Assembly: GCA_963974715.1 (NCBI GenBank)
Contig: CAXBDK010000001.1
Location: 1-64,000 of the forward strand
Direction of reading: 5' to 3'
DNA: 64,000 nucleotides
DNA from: Sediminicola sp963974715
GTDB lineage: Bacteria; Bacteroidota; Bacteroidia; Flavobacteriales; Flavobacteriaceae
A model generated the notes under the pieces. The model ran no database searches, was not told the origin of the DNA, and saw only the letters and a program-made list of their open reading frames with translations. The position numbers and the translations under genes are program-made. This document shows, piece after piece, positions 18,598 through 28,767 of this stretch (the first letter of the stretch is position 1; every line of letters starts with the position of its first letter).

Positions 18598-20616
18598 ATG
18601 TTCAGGTACACCCTTTTCCTTTTAGGTATCTTTTTTAGCAATTGTTATGCCCAAAACAATGGCCCCACCATCGTGCTCCATACAAATGATGCGGTAGTGT
18701 GGCATCCACAGCAGGAAATAAATGGACAGATATCAGGATTTTCGGGGGAAGAGCTAATTGCACATATCGATGAAGATACGTTTCCGGTGCAATACCAAGA
18801 AGACGGAACATTTTCCTTTCAGTGTAACTTGCCGGAGACCGTAAACAAAATCTGGATCGAGACTGGGAAGGCCCCTGCCGTAACCTCGGACACCATAGTA
18901 TATACCTTGGGCTATGGGCTTAGGCCCTCCCTGCTACCTTTTGTTACCATAAACCAAAACAAGGCCTTACTGCAATTTAAGGAATTAAAAAATCCCACTA
19001 GCGCACCTTTACATTTTATATGGAAGGCAAGTCAGGAGAATCCCGCTACGACCGATATACGAAAGGTAAATGATTCCATATCCTCCGTACATATCCCTGC
19101 GACTGATGGAACCTACTTTTTTGATCTGTACGCGATAGCGGAAAAGGACACTACCAAGTTCCGCACGATGGCCACTAAAAAAGGGAACAGTGTATATGCC
19201 AATGATGTTTATACCGAGTATCCCATATGGATGGATGGCGCCGTTATTTATCAGATCACCCCGCATTCTTTTGTAGAAAATGGCACCTTTGCGGATATCA
19301 CCGCAAAATTGAACGAGATAAAGGAACTGGGGGCAAATACCCTTTTGTTGCAGCCTATCTATGAAACGGCCCTTGGAGATCAGGGTTATGATGTCACCGG
19401 TTATACCTCCATAAACCCAAAATTCGGGACGGAAGAGGATTTGAGGCAATTGATAGGAAAAGCCAAGGAACTTGGGATGCGGACACTTTTTGATATGGTG
19501 ATCAACCATAGTTCAATTCAACATCCCTATGCGACGGACAGGATCGAAAATGGCAAAAATTCCCATTACTACGACTTTTACCAGCACCAAGATGATGGTA
19601 AGCCCTACGCTTCCTTTTACAACCAGGATGAGCACGGTTTCATAAACTATTTTTGGGACAATTTGGTAAACCTCAATTACGATAATAAAGAGGTACAGCG
19701 TTGGATACTGGAAGTTTGTAAATACTGGGTGAGGGAATTCGATATTGACGGGTACAGATTTGATGCCATTTGGGGCGTAAATGCACGGAAGCCCTCCTTT
19801 GCCCAAAAGTTAAGGACCGAACTTAAAAGCATAAAACCGGATATTTTGCTTATCGCCGAAGATAAAGGTGCTGTCCCAGAGGTGTATAAATTGGGATATG
19901 ACGCTGCCTATGACTGGACGGCCAATATGTCATGGGTTTCACAGTGGTCCTGGGAGTATGAGTACGATGAACGTCGGACAAAGACGCTCTTCAACCATCC
20001 AGATGTGGACCAAAGGGGGCCTTTGTTAAAGAAAGCGCTGTTTCAAAATGGCGGCAATAACCATCGAAAATTATTTTATCTACAAAATAATGATCTTCCC
20101 GGATTTATCCGCGACCATGGAACGGAAAAAACCAAAATGGCAGCAGCCCTGCTTTTTTCACTTCCGGGAATTCCCCTCTTGTACAATGGACAGGAGATCG
20201 GCCATTCCGGCCACCCCTATTCCACAGACGCATTTTTTAAACGGGACGAAACCGTTCGATCATTGGATGGGGAAGGGCTGTTTGGACATTATCAAAATCT
20301 GATCGAGCTCCATAAATCCTATGGCGCATTAAGTGGTACCCAAATGGCACCTTTGAATGCTTCCCCGGAAGGTCCGATCGTCTCCTTTCATCGATGGGAA
20401 GGGAGCCAAAATTTTATTATCGCCGTCAATTTATCCGATTCTACCATTGAAGCAAAGGTAGCACTAAGCGAACCATTAAAAAAAATGTACTTGCCAGGTA
20501 AAGATGCCTTACGGGATGTGCTTACAGGGCAGACGTTCCCCCTCAAAAAAAATATTTCCGAACTAAGCGTTCCTATGAAAGGAAATTCAGTTAGGTGGCT
20601 CCTACTTGCCAAGTAG
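18598..20616 (+). CDS. GH13-family (alpha-amylase-like) secreted protein, first tandem copy
   Basis: 672-aa exported protein: signal peptide MFRYTLFLLGIFFSNCYA, N-terminal beta-sandwich region (about 20-200), GH13 TIM barrel (about 215-570) and a C-terminal beta domain. Start at 18598 gives a proper signal peptide; an in-frame ATG at 18547 does not. GH13 regions: I, FDMVINH intact (Asp299, Asn303, His304); II, DGYRFDAIWG with nucleophile Asp389; III, general acid Glu421 in LLIAEDKG; IV reads QNNDLP with Asp499, where most GH13 enzymes have NHD, so the usual transition-state His is Asn498. Paralogous to the next gene; both precede a SusC/SusD pair, forming a polysaccharide-utilisation locus. 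Alpha-glucoside hydrolysis is likely but specificity is open. Confidence 0.92.
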   Translation: MFRYTLFLLGIFFSNCYAQNNGPTIVLHTNDAVVWHPQQEINGQISGFSGEELIAHIDEDTFPVQYQEDGTFSFQCNLPETVNKIWIETGKAPAVTSDTIVYTLGYGLRPSLLPFVTINQNKALLQFKELKNPTSAPLHFIWKASQENPATTDIRKVNDSISSVHIPATDGTYFFDLYAIAEKDTTKFRTMATKKGNSVYANDVYTEYPIWMDGAVIYQITPHSFVENGTFADITAKLNEIKELGANTLLLQPIYETALGDQGYDVTGYTSINPKFGTEEDLRQLIGKAKELGMRTLFDMVINHSSIQHPYATDRIENGKNSHYYDFYQHQDDGKPYASFYNQDEHGFINYFWDNLVNLNYDNKEVQRWILEVCKYWVREFDIDGYRFDAIWGVNARKPSFAQKLRTELKSIKPDILLIAEDKGAVPEVYKLGYDAAYDWTANMSWVSQWSWEYEYDERRTKTLFNHPDVDQRGPLLKKALFQNGGNNHRKLFYLQNNDLPGFIRDHGTEKTKMAAALLFSLPGIPLLYNGQEIGHSGHPYSTDAFFKRDETVRSLDGEGLFGHYQNLIELHKSYGALSGTQMAPLNASPEGPIVSFHRWEGSQNFIIAVNLSDSTIEAKVALSEPLKKMYLPGKDALRDVLTGQTFPLKKNISELSVPMKGNSVRWLLLAK

Positions 20617-20927
20617 TTTTATGGATATGTGGCTCAAGAAGGCGCCCGATAACCGCATGCCATTTTTTCGCTTTACAATAAATAATAAGAACTATTAAAG
20701 AAGATATGAAATGTTGAGATTGCCCAATTGATATAGTTTTGTACAAAGGGTCCGATCGGAAGCATCTTTTCCCTTCTTACATAAAGGTCCCCATGTCCGC
20801 CCCCCAGCTGGACAGACCCTGTTGAAAATGGAAACTCATGGTCTGCCAAGAGGGTCTCGATGATGAAAAAGTGGATTATCCATATTCGTAGAATGACTCG
20901 GCAACCTTCAAAATCTGGCCATTAATT
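20617..20927. other. Intergenic gap between the GH13 genes
   Basis: 311 bases without a gene. It holds a promoter-like TAGTTTTG (20734-20741), which would give a leader of roughly 175 bases ahead of the second GH13 gene. No strong terminator seen after the first GH13. Confidence 0.45.
20734..20741 (+). promoter_or_regulatory. Candidate -7 box upstream of the second GH13 gene
   Basis: TAGTTTTG in the context ATATAGTTTTGTAC; a TTG lies about 18 bases upstream as a possible -33 element. The same octamer stands upstream of the SusC gene at 22942. Confidence 0.4.
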
Positions 20928-22751
20928 ATGAAGAACATACGTTACAGCATATGGCGAGCAGTTTTCGCATGGGTTTGCATAGTATCTTTGAACAGTTGCA
21001 AAGACGACGGGCTTGAAGGCCCAGAGGTTATACAGCGGCCCGATCCTTTTAAGGATCCCCGTCTTGTGGTAAAGCCTTTTGTTGCCCTGCAGGGCGAACT
21101 TGCCACTTTGAACGCCACTATTGTCAACAATCCTTACCAGGCCCCATTGCGCTTTTATTGGGAGGAGGACCCGTTGAACCCGGCCCTATCAGAACTGGAA
21201 AATGTAAACGACACCGTTGTGCAGGTAAAGGTGCCATGGGTGCCGGGAGAATACTATTATAACTTGCTTGTTGTGACAGAAAAGGACTCCAGCACTTTTC
21301 AGACGATGCTGATCAGGGAAGAGGACGGGCTGCGGCTTTTTGATGTGGATTCCGAAGCACCACCATGGATGGAAAATGCGGTGATCTATGAAATTACCCA
21401 TTACAATTTTGTTCAGGATGGTACCTATCCCGCCATCACGGAGAAGTTGCCGGAAATAAAGAAATTAGGGGCCAATACCATTTGGCTGCAACCTGTCTAT
21501 AAGACGTCTTCTAAAGGACAGGGATATGATGTGGTCGATTTTTTCTCTTTAAACCCTGCGCTTGGATCGGAGTTGGAACTGAGACAATTGATTTCCATGG
21601 CAAAAGGGCTGGATATGCGGGTACTTTTTGATATCCCCCTTAGCCAAACATCCATAGGGCACCCCTATGCAAAAAGTGTGATGGCCAAAGGGGAGGGATC
21701 GGAATATTATGATCATTACCAACATGAAAATCCAGGGGGACCTTATTCCTCCTTGATGACCGAGGATGGAAACGGGTTTATGCATTATTTCTGGGACGAT
21801 CTTGTTGTCTTAAATTACGAAAGTGAAGAAGTGCAAAGATGGATGATAGACGCCTGTAAGTATTGGATAACGAAATACGATATCGATGGATACCGGTTCG
21901 ATGCCATTTGGGGGGTAAACAGCAGAAAGCCTTCTTTTGGAAAAAGATTGCGGAGCGAACTAAAAAGTATCAAACCGGATATTTTATTGCTAGCGGAGGA
22001 TAAGGGCTCGGATCCCGCCGTATTTCAATTGGGATTTGATTCTGCCTATGATTGGACCACCGATATGATGTGGGTATCCCAATGGTCCTGGGAATATGAT
22101 TATGATGAAAGCGAGAGCAAGACCATTTTTAACCATCCCGATATTGATAGTAGGGGCCATCTTTTACGGCAGGCCCTTTTCCAAAACAGCAAGGACCAAT
22201 ACAGGCTATTGAGGTTCATGGAAAACAACGATCTTCCACGATTTATTGATGGTCACGGGCTACAACGGACAAAAATGGTGGCCGCGTTACTCTTTTCCGT
22301 GCCGGGAATACCCATGTTATATAACGGTCAGGAGGTGGGATTCCGGGGGCACCCATACTCCACCAATGCCGTTTTCAGTAGAAATTCCACCATTGAGGAT
22401 ATGGACGATCTAGGGCTCTTTGTCTATTATAAAAAGCTTACGGGACTGCACCAACAACACCCTGCCTTAAGTGGCGACGAGCCCATGGAGAAAATTTCCG
22501 TTTCCCCCAAAGAAGCCATGGTAGCATTCCGTAGAGGGAAGGACGACCAGAATTTCATAATCGTCATCAACATGAATGATGGACCTGCTATTGGCAGTAT
22601 CGAACTAGGACAGATAGAATCTTTTACCGCAGAGGGGAATCCGGTCTTACTGGACATTCTTACAGGGGACAAATTTTCTATGGAAGAAGCGCCTTCGCAG
22701 ATCCAGATACCCATGGAAGGATCTTCCGTCAGATGGCTTCTTATAAAGTAG
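20928..22751 (+). CDS. GH13-family lipoprotein, second tandem copy with altered active site
   Basis: 607-aa paralogue of the preceding gene, but with a lipoprotein signal (SLNSC, Cys at residue 24), so probably outer-membrane anchored. Barrel motifs: nucleophile Asp325 in GYRFDAIWG, acid Glu357 in LLLAEDKG, Asp435 in ENNDLP. Two canonical subsite residues are changed: region I reads FDIPLSQ (Ser239, Gln240 where GH13 enzymes have Asn-His), and region IV has Asn434 for His. The catalytic triad remains, so some activity is possible, but it may be a specialised enzyme or a binding protein. Likely works with the SusC/SusD pair downstream. Confidence 0.92.
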   Translation: MKNIRYSIWRAVFAWVCIVSLNSCKDDGLEGPEVIQRPDPFKDPRLVVKPFVALQGELATLNATIVNNPYQAPLRFYWEEDPLNPALSELENVNDTVVQVKVPWVPGEYYYNLLVVTEKDSSTFQTMLIREEDGLRLFDVDSEAPPWMENAVIYEITHYNFVQDGTYPAITEKLPEIKKLGANTIWLQPVYKTSSKGQGYDVVDFFSLNPALGSELELRQLISMAKGLDMRVLFDIPLSQTSIGHPYAKSVMAKGEGSEYYDHYQHENPGGPYSSLMTEDGNGFMHYFWDDLVVLNYESEEVQRWMIDACKYWITKYDIDGYRFDAIWGVNSRKPSFGKRLRSELKSIKPDILLLAEDKGSDPAVFQLGFDSAYDWTTDMMWVSQWSWEYDYDESESKTIFNHPDIDSRGHLLRQALFQNSKDQYRLLRFMENNDLPRFIDGHGLQRTKMVAALLFSVPGIPMLYNGQEVGFRGHPYSTNAVFSRNSTIEDMDDLGLFVYYKKLTGLHQQHPALSGDEPMEKISVSPKEAMVAFRRGKDDQNFIIVINMNDGPAIGSIELGQIESFTAEGNPVLLDILTGDKFSMEEAPSQIQIPMEGSSVRWLLIK

Positions 22752-23077
22752 GATGCCAAAAAGTGTCCAATTGTGACGGGCTCAGGCCCCCACGTCCAAA
22801 AATCGGACAAGAACCATGCAGTTGTTGGTGGCCCAGTATTTTCGGGAAATATCGTCGAAGATTTGGCCGAAAACCTATTGATTGGGCAAAATATAACATC
22901 GATTAGCAGAAAAACGAAATGGATGGATGCCCAAAAGGTCATAGTTTTGTTAAGAATATGATATCGTTGTGCCTTTAAAATTATCGATTTCCAAAAATAA
23001 GCTCAAAAACCCATCACTTTTAATATAGCAAGTATTCTTTTTTATTCCGAACCACTAATCTCAAAATAATCGACCCT
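22752..23077. other. Intergenic gap before the SusC gene
   Basis: 326 bases with no gene. Contains the promoter-like box at 22942 and an AT-rich leader of about 120 bases. No hairpin terminator convincing enough to call. Confidence 0.45.
22942..22949 (+). promoter_or_regulatory. Candidate -7 box of the SusC/SusD operon
   Basis: TAGTTTTG fits TAnnTTTG and repeats the octamer found before the second GH13 gene, suggesting co-regulation (inference). Confidence 0.4.
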
Positions 23078-26000
23078 ATGAAAATAATCAGTAAGAAAAT
23101 TAAAAAATTAAAATGGCTGTTCTGTCTTTTTATCGTGTTAGTTTCACAACAGGCCATTTCCCAACAACAAGTAAGCGGAACAGTAAGCGATACGGAGGGG
23201 ATACCCATTGTAGGGGCAAACGTCCTAGTTGAAGGAACCAACAACGGGACAATGACCGATTTTGATGGGAGTTTTGAACTGGAAGTATCAGAAAATGATG
23301 CGGTCCTGGTCATTTCCTATTTGGGATACTTAAGGCAACGTATCACTGTGGGCAACCAAGGGAACATAGACGTTGTCATGGAAGAAGATGTAAGTTCCCT
23401 GGAAGAGGTAGTGCTTATCGGATACGGCTCACAGAGCCGGGAAACGGTTACCGGAGCCATTTCCACAGTAAGTGCGGACGATTTTAATTCTGGGATGATC
23501 AATGACCCTATGACCTTGATTTCGGGAAAGGTAGCGGGACTTTCAACAAGCAATCCCAGTTCCGACCCCAATGCAACCGCGGATTTTTCCTTAAGGGGCC
23601 CTGCTACCATAAGTGGAAATTCACAACCGCTCATCGTTATAGATGGCGTGCCAGGCGGAGATCTGCAGACAGTGGCACCATCCAATATAGCTTCAATAGA
23701 TGTATTGAAGGATGCATCGGCCGCAGCCATTTACGGGTCCAGGGCCACCGCCGGCGTAATCATCATCACCACTAAAAAAGGAACTCCAGGGGAGGTCCAA
23801 ATAAATTACAATAGTTATGTGAGTACCGATGTGGTCACCAATAAGTACGATGTGCTGGACGCAGCACAGTACAGACAGGTAGGCAACGATTATGGGTTTG
23901 CCGTGGATGATGCAGGTGCGGACACAGACTGGTTTGATGAGGTTACAAGGACCCCCATTAGCCATGTACACAATCTATCGGTAAGTGGTGGCAACGAAAA
24001 GACCACCTATTATGCGGGCATAAACTACCGCAACTTTCAGGGAATCGACCTTATCTCCGAAAGGGAAAGCCTTAACGGTACCTTTAAGTTGAACACAAAA
24101 GCACTGCAGGACAAGCTCGATTTCTCCTTTATGTTGACCAACTCCCATGACAATAGGGATTTTGCCAACTATGGTTCTTTGGCCCAGAGCTTAAAGATGA
24201 ACCCTACATTCCCCGTAAAGAATCCTGATGGTTCTTGGTACCAAAGACCGGATATACAGTTCGGCCTACAGTGGAACCCGGTAGCAAGTATGTATACCAC
24301 TACCAACAATAGCAAGGAATCCAGATTACTTGGCAATATAAAAGTGGATTATGCAATACTTGACGGCCTGGATGCCTCTGTTTCCTACTCCTTGATGAAA
24401 AATTCCTTTTTAGGGGGTTCCTATAGTAGCCGAGAGGACTTTTTCCAACAGCAGCAAGGAGTGGGCGGACAAGCTTCAAGGTCCCAAGATCTTACCACGA
24501 CCAATATCGTGGAAACGACACTAGGGTATGGGACAACTATAGATGATGACCATAATATGGATGTTTTGGCGGGATACTCCTATCAAAATACCTTTAACGA
24601 GGGATTTAGTGCCGGCAACAATAGTTTTAATACGGATGCTTTCCTGTATTACAACCTGGGTGCGGGGGGCGCGCTCAATAATTTTACCCCAAACTTTAAC
24701 AGAAGTGGCGTATTTGTGGGAAGTTATGGGTCGGAAAGGACCCTTGCCGCTTTCTTTGGAAGGATCATTTATGATTACCGGAAAAAATACCTGTTAAATT
24801 TAAGTATTCGAAGGGAAGGGGCCTCCGTATTGGGGCGAGATAACAAATGGGACACTTTTTCCGGTATTTCTGCGGGATGGGTGGCCTCAAAAGAGGAGTT
24901 TTTACAGGACAACGAGCTTATCCAATATTTAAAGTTGCGCGGTGGTTATGGGGTAACGGGCAACCAAGAGAGCTTGTCACCGTACCAGTCTTTGGCCACT
25001 TTGGGCCCCTATTTTGGAGGTTCGCACAATGGCTATCTTGGGGAACCTGGCAGCGGTAGCTGGATCCAGCCCTACGGCCCGTCCATTAACCCCAATCCCG
25101 CACTACAGTGGGAAACCAAAAAAGAGCTGAACATTGGGTTGGATTTTGCCCTGTTCCAATCCAGTTGGCTGAGCGGATCTATGGACTATTACCATAGAAA
25201 AATCGAAAATCTTGTTGGAAATTATACCGCACAGGTACCCTCGCTGATTCTCCCAGAAATATTCGCAAATGCCGGATCTATGGTAAACAAAGGTTTTGAA
25301 CTGGCATTGAATGCCCAGCTTTACAAAAACGATACCTTTAGATGGAATACAAGTTTTGTGGCCGCCTTTAATGAAAATGAGATCGTTTCCATTACCAGTG
25401 ATCAGTTTAAGGGCAGTGCCCAAGACATTACCAGGGTTACGGAAGGGGTAAATATTCAACGATTGGCATCAGGACAGCCCGTTGCCGCATTCTATGGAAG
25501 GGTATTTGCAGGCTTTACGGAAGAAGGTGACTGGCTGTTCCAAAATCAGGAAGGGGAGGCCGTGGTGGACAGTGAAATTGGGGAGGACGACTTCCGATAT
25601 CTTGGCAATAGTATACCCAAATATAGCCTTGGACTGACCAATAATTTCAACTTTGGCAATTTTGATGCCACAGTTCTTGTAAGAAGTGCCCTGGCTTTCC
25701 ATGCTGTGAACGGAAAAAGAATGTTCCACGAAAACATTTCCTACTATTCCAGACAGAACCTTTTTGAGTCCGCCCTTGATGAGCCCATTCAGAACTCGCC
25801 CCTATTCTCCAGCTATTATATTGAGAACGGCTCTTATGTAAAGCTGGACAATGTAACGGTGGGGTATACCTTCCCCATGGAAAATACGGATTACATCAAA
25901 AGTATCAGGGTGTATGTAACGGGAACCAATCTATTGACTTTCACCGACTTTTCAGGGAACGATCCCGAGATGGGAATCAATTATTACCCTTCAGATCCAG

Positions 26001-26095
26001 AATCGGAAGTTTCCAACGGACCCAGTGTGGAACCTTATTATGACTACTATCCAAGGACCAGTACATTTACCATAGGACTGAGCGCAAATTTCTAA
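23078..26095 (+). CDS. SusC/RagA-family TonB-dependent transporter
   Basis: Outer-membrane importer, 1005 aa, without STN domain. Seen: signal peptide to about residue 29, carboxypeptidase-regulatory-like domain starting VSGTVSDTEGIPIVGANV, the LEEVVLIGYGSQ signature before the plug, plug motif SIDVLKDASAAAIYGSRATAGVI, and a C-terminal barrel ending LSANF. Absence of STN means it is not tied to a FecR switch. Eighteen bases separate it from the SusD gene; it follows the two GH13 genes and likely imports their oligosaccharide products. Confidence 0.97.
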   Translation: MKIISKKIKKLKWLFCLFIVLVSQQAISQQQVSGTVSDTEGIPIVGANVLVEGTNNGTMTDFDGSFELEVSENDAVLVISYLGYLRQRITVGNQGNIDVVMEEDVSSLEEVVLIGYGSQSRETVTGAISTVSADDFNSGMINDPMTLISGKVAGLSTSNPSSDPNATADFSLRGPATISGNSQPLIVIDGVPGGDLQTVAPSNIASIDVLKDASAAAIYGSRATAGVIIITTKKGTPGEVQINYNSYVSTDVVTNKYDVLDAAQYRQVGNDYGFAVDDAGADTDWFDEVTRTPISHVHNLSVSGGNEKTTYYAGINYRNFQGIDLISERESLNGTFKLNTKALQDKLDFSFMLTNSHDNRDFANYGSLAQSLKMNPTFPVKNPDGSWYQRPDIQFGLQWNPVASMYTTTNNSKESRLLGNIKVDYAILDGLDASVSYSLMKNSFLGGSYSSREDFFQQQQGVGGQASRSQDLTTTNIVETTLGYGTTIDDDHNMDVLAGYSYQNTFNEGFSAGNNSFNTDAFLYYNLGAGGALNNFTPNFNRSGVFVGSYGSERTLAAFFGRIIYDYRKKYLLNLSIRREGASVLGRDNKWDTFSGISAGWVASKEEFLQDNELIQYLKLRGGYGVTGNQESLSPYQSLATLGPYFGGSHNGYLGEPGSGSWIQPYGPSINPNPALQWETKKELNIGLDFALFQSSWLSGSMDYYHRKIENLVGNYTAQVPSLILPEIFANAGSMVNKGFELALNAQLYKNDTFRWNTSFVAAFNENEIVSITSDQFKGSAQDITRVTEGVNIQRLASGQPVAAFYGRVFAGFTEEGDWLFQNQEGEAVVDSEIGEDDFRYLGNSIPKYSLGLTNNFNFGNFDATVLVRSALAFHAVNGKRMFHENISYYSRQNLFESALDEPIQNSPLFSSYYIENGSYVKLDNVTVGYTFPMENTDYIKSIRVYVTGTNLLTFTDFSGNDPEMGINYYPSDPESEVSNGPSVEPYYDYYPRTSTFTIGLSANF

Positions 26096-26112
26096 CCATA
26101 AAACTTTTTACC

Positions 26113-27666
26113 ATGAAATATATATATATGAGCAGATTACCACTGATATTATCATTGATGGGCCTTTGTTGCCTTGGTGGTTGTGATATGGACCTGGAAG
26201 AAGAAGTGTACAGTGCGGAAACCTCTGAAAATTTTTATCAGAACGAAGATCAGGTGATGGCCGCCTATGTGATGCCCTATGCCTTTATGCAAAACCTTTA
26301 TGATGGGGGACATTTTTCCTTACAGGAACTTTCTACCGATGAGGTAGTGGCGCCCACAAGAAATGGTTATGAAGATCAAAACGGGGCATGGGTGCGTTTA
26401 CACCGGCATACATGGACTTCCAGCGATGTTTGGATACTTTATGAATGGCAGAACCTTTTTCAGGCCATTGGATACAGCAACTACTTTTTGGGCGCTATGG
26501 AAGAACAGGACTTGAGCGGCATGGATCTGCCCATTGCAAAGGAACGGATGATTGCCGAAATTAAACTGGTACGGGCATTACATTACTATTGGGCCCTCAG
26601 CACCTTTGGAAATATCCCCATCGTTACCTCAGTAGGTGAATCAAGTCCCGCCACCAGATCCAGACAGGAGGTATTTGAATTTATAGAACAGGAGATTTTG
26701 GAAAACATTCCCCAATTGGGAGAAAAAGGCGATGCGAACTGGTATGGTCATTTTACAAAATCCGCGGCCTACGCCCTATTGGCCAAACTTTATATAAATG
26801 CGGACGTCTTTACCGGTACGCCAAGATGGGAAGATGCCATTTCGGCCATTGATAATGTACTGGGGGCCAATTACAGCTTAGATTCCGATTGGAGCACACC
26901 TTTCCTTGTAAACAACGAGAACAGTAATGAGAATATACTTGTGGTACCTTTTGACGCGAGTAACGCAACAGGTTTCAACTTTGCCGAACAGAACCTTCAC
27001 GAAGAGATCCTGTTCGCAAAATATAATGTAGAATACTACGGATGGCACAAATACAGCACCCAAGAATCGTTCTTTAACCTATTTGCGGAAAATGACGAAC
27101 GTATCGAACAATGGGTGGTGGGGCCCCAGACCTTCATCAATGAAGATGGGGAAGAGGAGCCAATTTGGAGCTGGTATGGCTATGAAATGGTCGTTACCCC
27201 TCAGATTACCGCCCTCCAAAGTGACGATACCGGATGGGATGAAGGGGCCATGAGCATCAAATATGAGGTAGAGGTAGGCGGGCTCTCCAATATGAGCAAT
27301 GATATGGTGCTGTTCCGATTGGCCGATATGATGCTTTTAAAAGCGGAAGCCCTGATGAGACTTGCCGGGGGCGAGGCAACCTCCGAAGCCGTGGATCTTG
27401 TAAACCAGGTAAGGGCCAGAAATTTTGAAGCAGATGCCGAAAATGCCCAGTACACCACTTCAAACCTTACAATGGACGAACTGCTGGATGAACGTGGCAG
27501 GGAATTGGCATATGAAATGCACCGCAGGGAAGATCTGATACGTTTTGGTAAATTCAATGATGAATGGTGGGAAAAGTCGGCCTCCGCGGAACACCGTCAA
27601 TTGTTCCCCATACCGGCCACCGTATTGACCGCCAATCCCGAATTGGAGCAAAACCCTGGATACTGA
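26113..27666 (+). CDS. SusD/RagB-family lipoprotein
   Basis: Glycan-binding partner of the preceding SusC, 517 aa. Seen: lipobox LGGC within the first 25 residues, RagB/SusD core, C-terminal ending NPGY. A second in-frame ATG (MSRLPL) a few codons in would also keep the signal. Followed by a hairpin terminator, which closes the importer operon. Confidence 0.96.
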   Translation: MKYIYMSRLPLILSLMGLCCLGGCDMDLEEEVYSAETSENFYQNEDQVMAAYVMPYAFMQNLYDGGHFSLQELSTDEVVAPTRNGYEDQNGAWVRLHRHTWTSSDVWILYEWQNLFQAIGYSNYFLGAMEEQDLSGMDLPIAKERMIAEIKLVRALHYYWALSTFGNIPIVTSVGESSPATRSRQEVFEFIEQEILENIPQLGEKGDANWYGHFTKSAAYALLAKLYINADVFTGTPRWEDAISAIDNVLGANYSLDSDWSTPFLVNNENSNENILVVPFDASNATGFNFAEQNLHEEILFAKYNVEYYGWHKYSTQESFFNLFAENDERIEQWVVGPQTFINEDGEEEPIWSWYGYEMVVTPQITALQSDDTGWDEGAMSIKYEVEVGGLSNMSNDMVLFRLADMMLLKAEALMRLAGGEATSEAVDLVNQVRARNFEADAENAQYTTSNLTMDELLDERGRELAYEMHRREDLIRFGKFNDEWWEKSASAEHRQLFPIPATVLTANPELEQNPGY

Positions 27667-27670
27667 GTAT

Positions 27671-27684
27671 ACAACCTCGGAGCA
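27671..27684 (-). repeat. Short dispersed-repeat tail copy
   Basis: ACAACCTCGGAGCA, minus strand TGCTCCGAGGTTGT, identical over 14 bases to the tail of the copy at 55773-55828. Only the tail is present, so chance is not excluded. Confidence 0.35.
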
Positions 27685-27728
27685 CAGTACATCTTGCTTA
27701 GTGGGTTACTATCAATAAAGGACAGAAT

Positions 27729-27768
27729 AGGAGTTTTTAACAGTGCCGTTAAAACTCCTTTGTCCATT
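27729..27768 (+). terminator. Terminator of the SusC/SusD operon
   Basis: AGGAGTTTTTAAC and GTTAAAACTCCT form a 12-bp stem with one bulged T and a 6-nt loop, followed by a T-rich stretch, 60 bases after the SusD stop. Confidence 0.7.
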
Positions 27769-27849
27769 TTTGTTCACCAATACAAAATCAGGGCGCGGGG
27801 CAGTCGTAAAGAAAAAGTAAACTACCTTAATGCCATTAAAAGAACGTAA

Positions 27850-28764
27850 ATGTACAATAGCCATTCCCGAAGGAAATTCATAAAAGCCTCCACTTGTATT
27901 GGTGGGGCAACCTTATTGGAAGGTTTTTTTCCTGCAAGTTTGCTGGAAATCCCAGTCTCCAACAAAGTCCCCCTAAGCGGCCATGTTTGGGTCTACTCCA
28001 GCAGATTTCCCCCTAATTGGGACTGTACCCCCGTTCTCGAACAGGTTTTTAAGGATTTTAAAGCAGCGGACCTTGAAGGAATGGAAGTAATGGAATCCAA
28101 TCTGCGCCGCAATGATTTTGTCCCCCTTGCGGGAGATCTCAGCGCCAAATACGGTATTCCGGTAACGGGGACCTCCTATAATGCCGATATGTGGAATGCT
28201 GACAAGCATCAGGAAATCCTTGAGGATGTTGAGATGGTGGTGGAGCGTCTTCACCTATTAAAAGGGAGTACCTTTGGTATAACAGTGGGCGATGCAGGCA
28301 GAAAAAAAACAGCGGACGAACTTGATGACCAAGCGGAATTGCTGAAAAAAATTATGGTAATCTGTAAAAGGAGCCAAATTCTGCCCAATCTTCATAACCA
28401 TACCTTCGAGGTGGCACATGATCTTCATGATTTTAGGGGGACCGTTGATAGGGTGCCTGACCTAAAATTGGGACCGGACATCAACTGGTTGATCCGCGGC
28501 GGGGTAGACCCGGTATGGTTTATCAATACCTATGGCCACCGTATGGTGTACCTGCATTTACGGGATCAGGATGCCAACGGAAAATGGACACGTGCCCTAG
28601 GCGACGGTGTGACGGACTTTCCAGCAATAGCAGATGCCCTTCGTAAAGTTGGCTTTAAGGGAAGGGCGGCCATAGAACTGGCCTTCGAGGAGCCCGCTAA
28701 GGGACCGGTGACGCAAGAGTGGAAAGACAGTAGGAACTATGTAAAAAAAATATTTGGCTGGTAA
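27850..28764 (+). CDS. Tat-exported sugar phosphate isomerase/epimerase-like TIM-barrel protein
   Basis: 304-aa xylose-isomerase-like TIM barrel. A twin-arginine signal (SRRKFIKAS near residue 7) and a hydrophobic stretch indicate folded export to the periplasm. Candidate metal ligands: Glu in GMEVMES, Asp/Asn in LGPDINW, His in YLHLRDQD and Glu in AAIELAF. Tat-exported members of this fold in Bacteroidetes occur beside GMC oxidoreductases and have been tied to 3-keto-glycoside cleavage or epimerisation (known for related clusters). Three bases separate it from the GMC gene, so they are co-transcribed. Confidence 0.88.
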   Translation: MYNSHSRRKFIKASTCIGGATLLEGFFPASLLEIPVSNKVPLSGHVWVYSSRFPPNWDCTPVLEQVFKDFKAADLEGMEVMESNLRRNDFVPLAGDLSAKYGIPVTGTSYNADMWNADKHQEILEDVEMVVERLHLLKGSTFGITVGDAGRKKTADELDDQAELLKKIMVICKRSQILPNLHNHTFEVAHDLHDFRGTVDRVPDLKLGPDINWLIRGGVDPVWFINTYGHRMVYLHLRDQDANGKWTRALGDGVTDFPAIADALRKVGFKGRAAIELAFEEPAKGPVTQEWKDSRNYVKKIFGW

Positions 28765-28767
28765 TAT

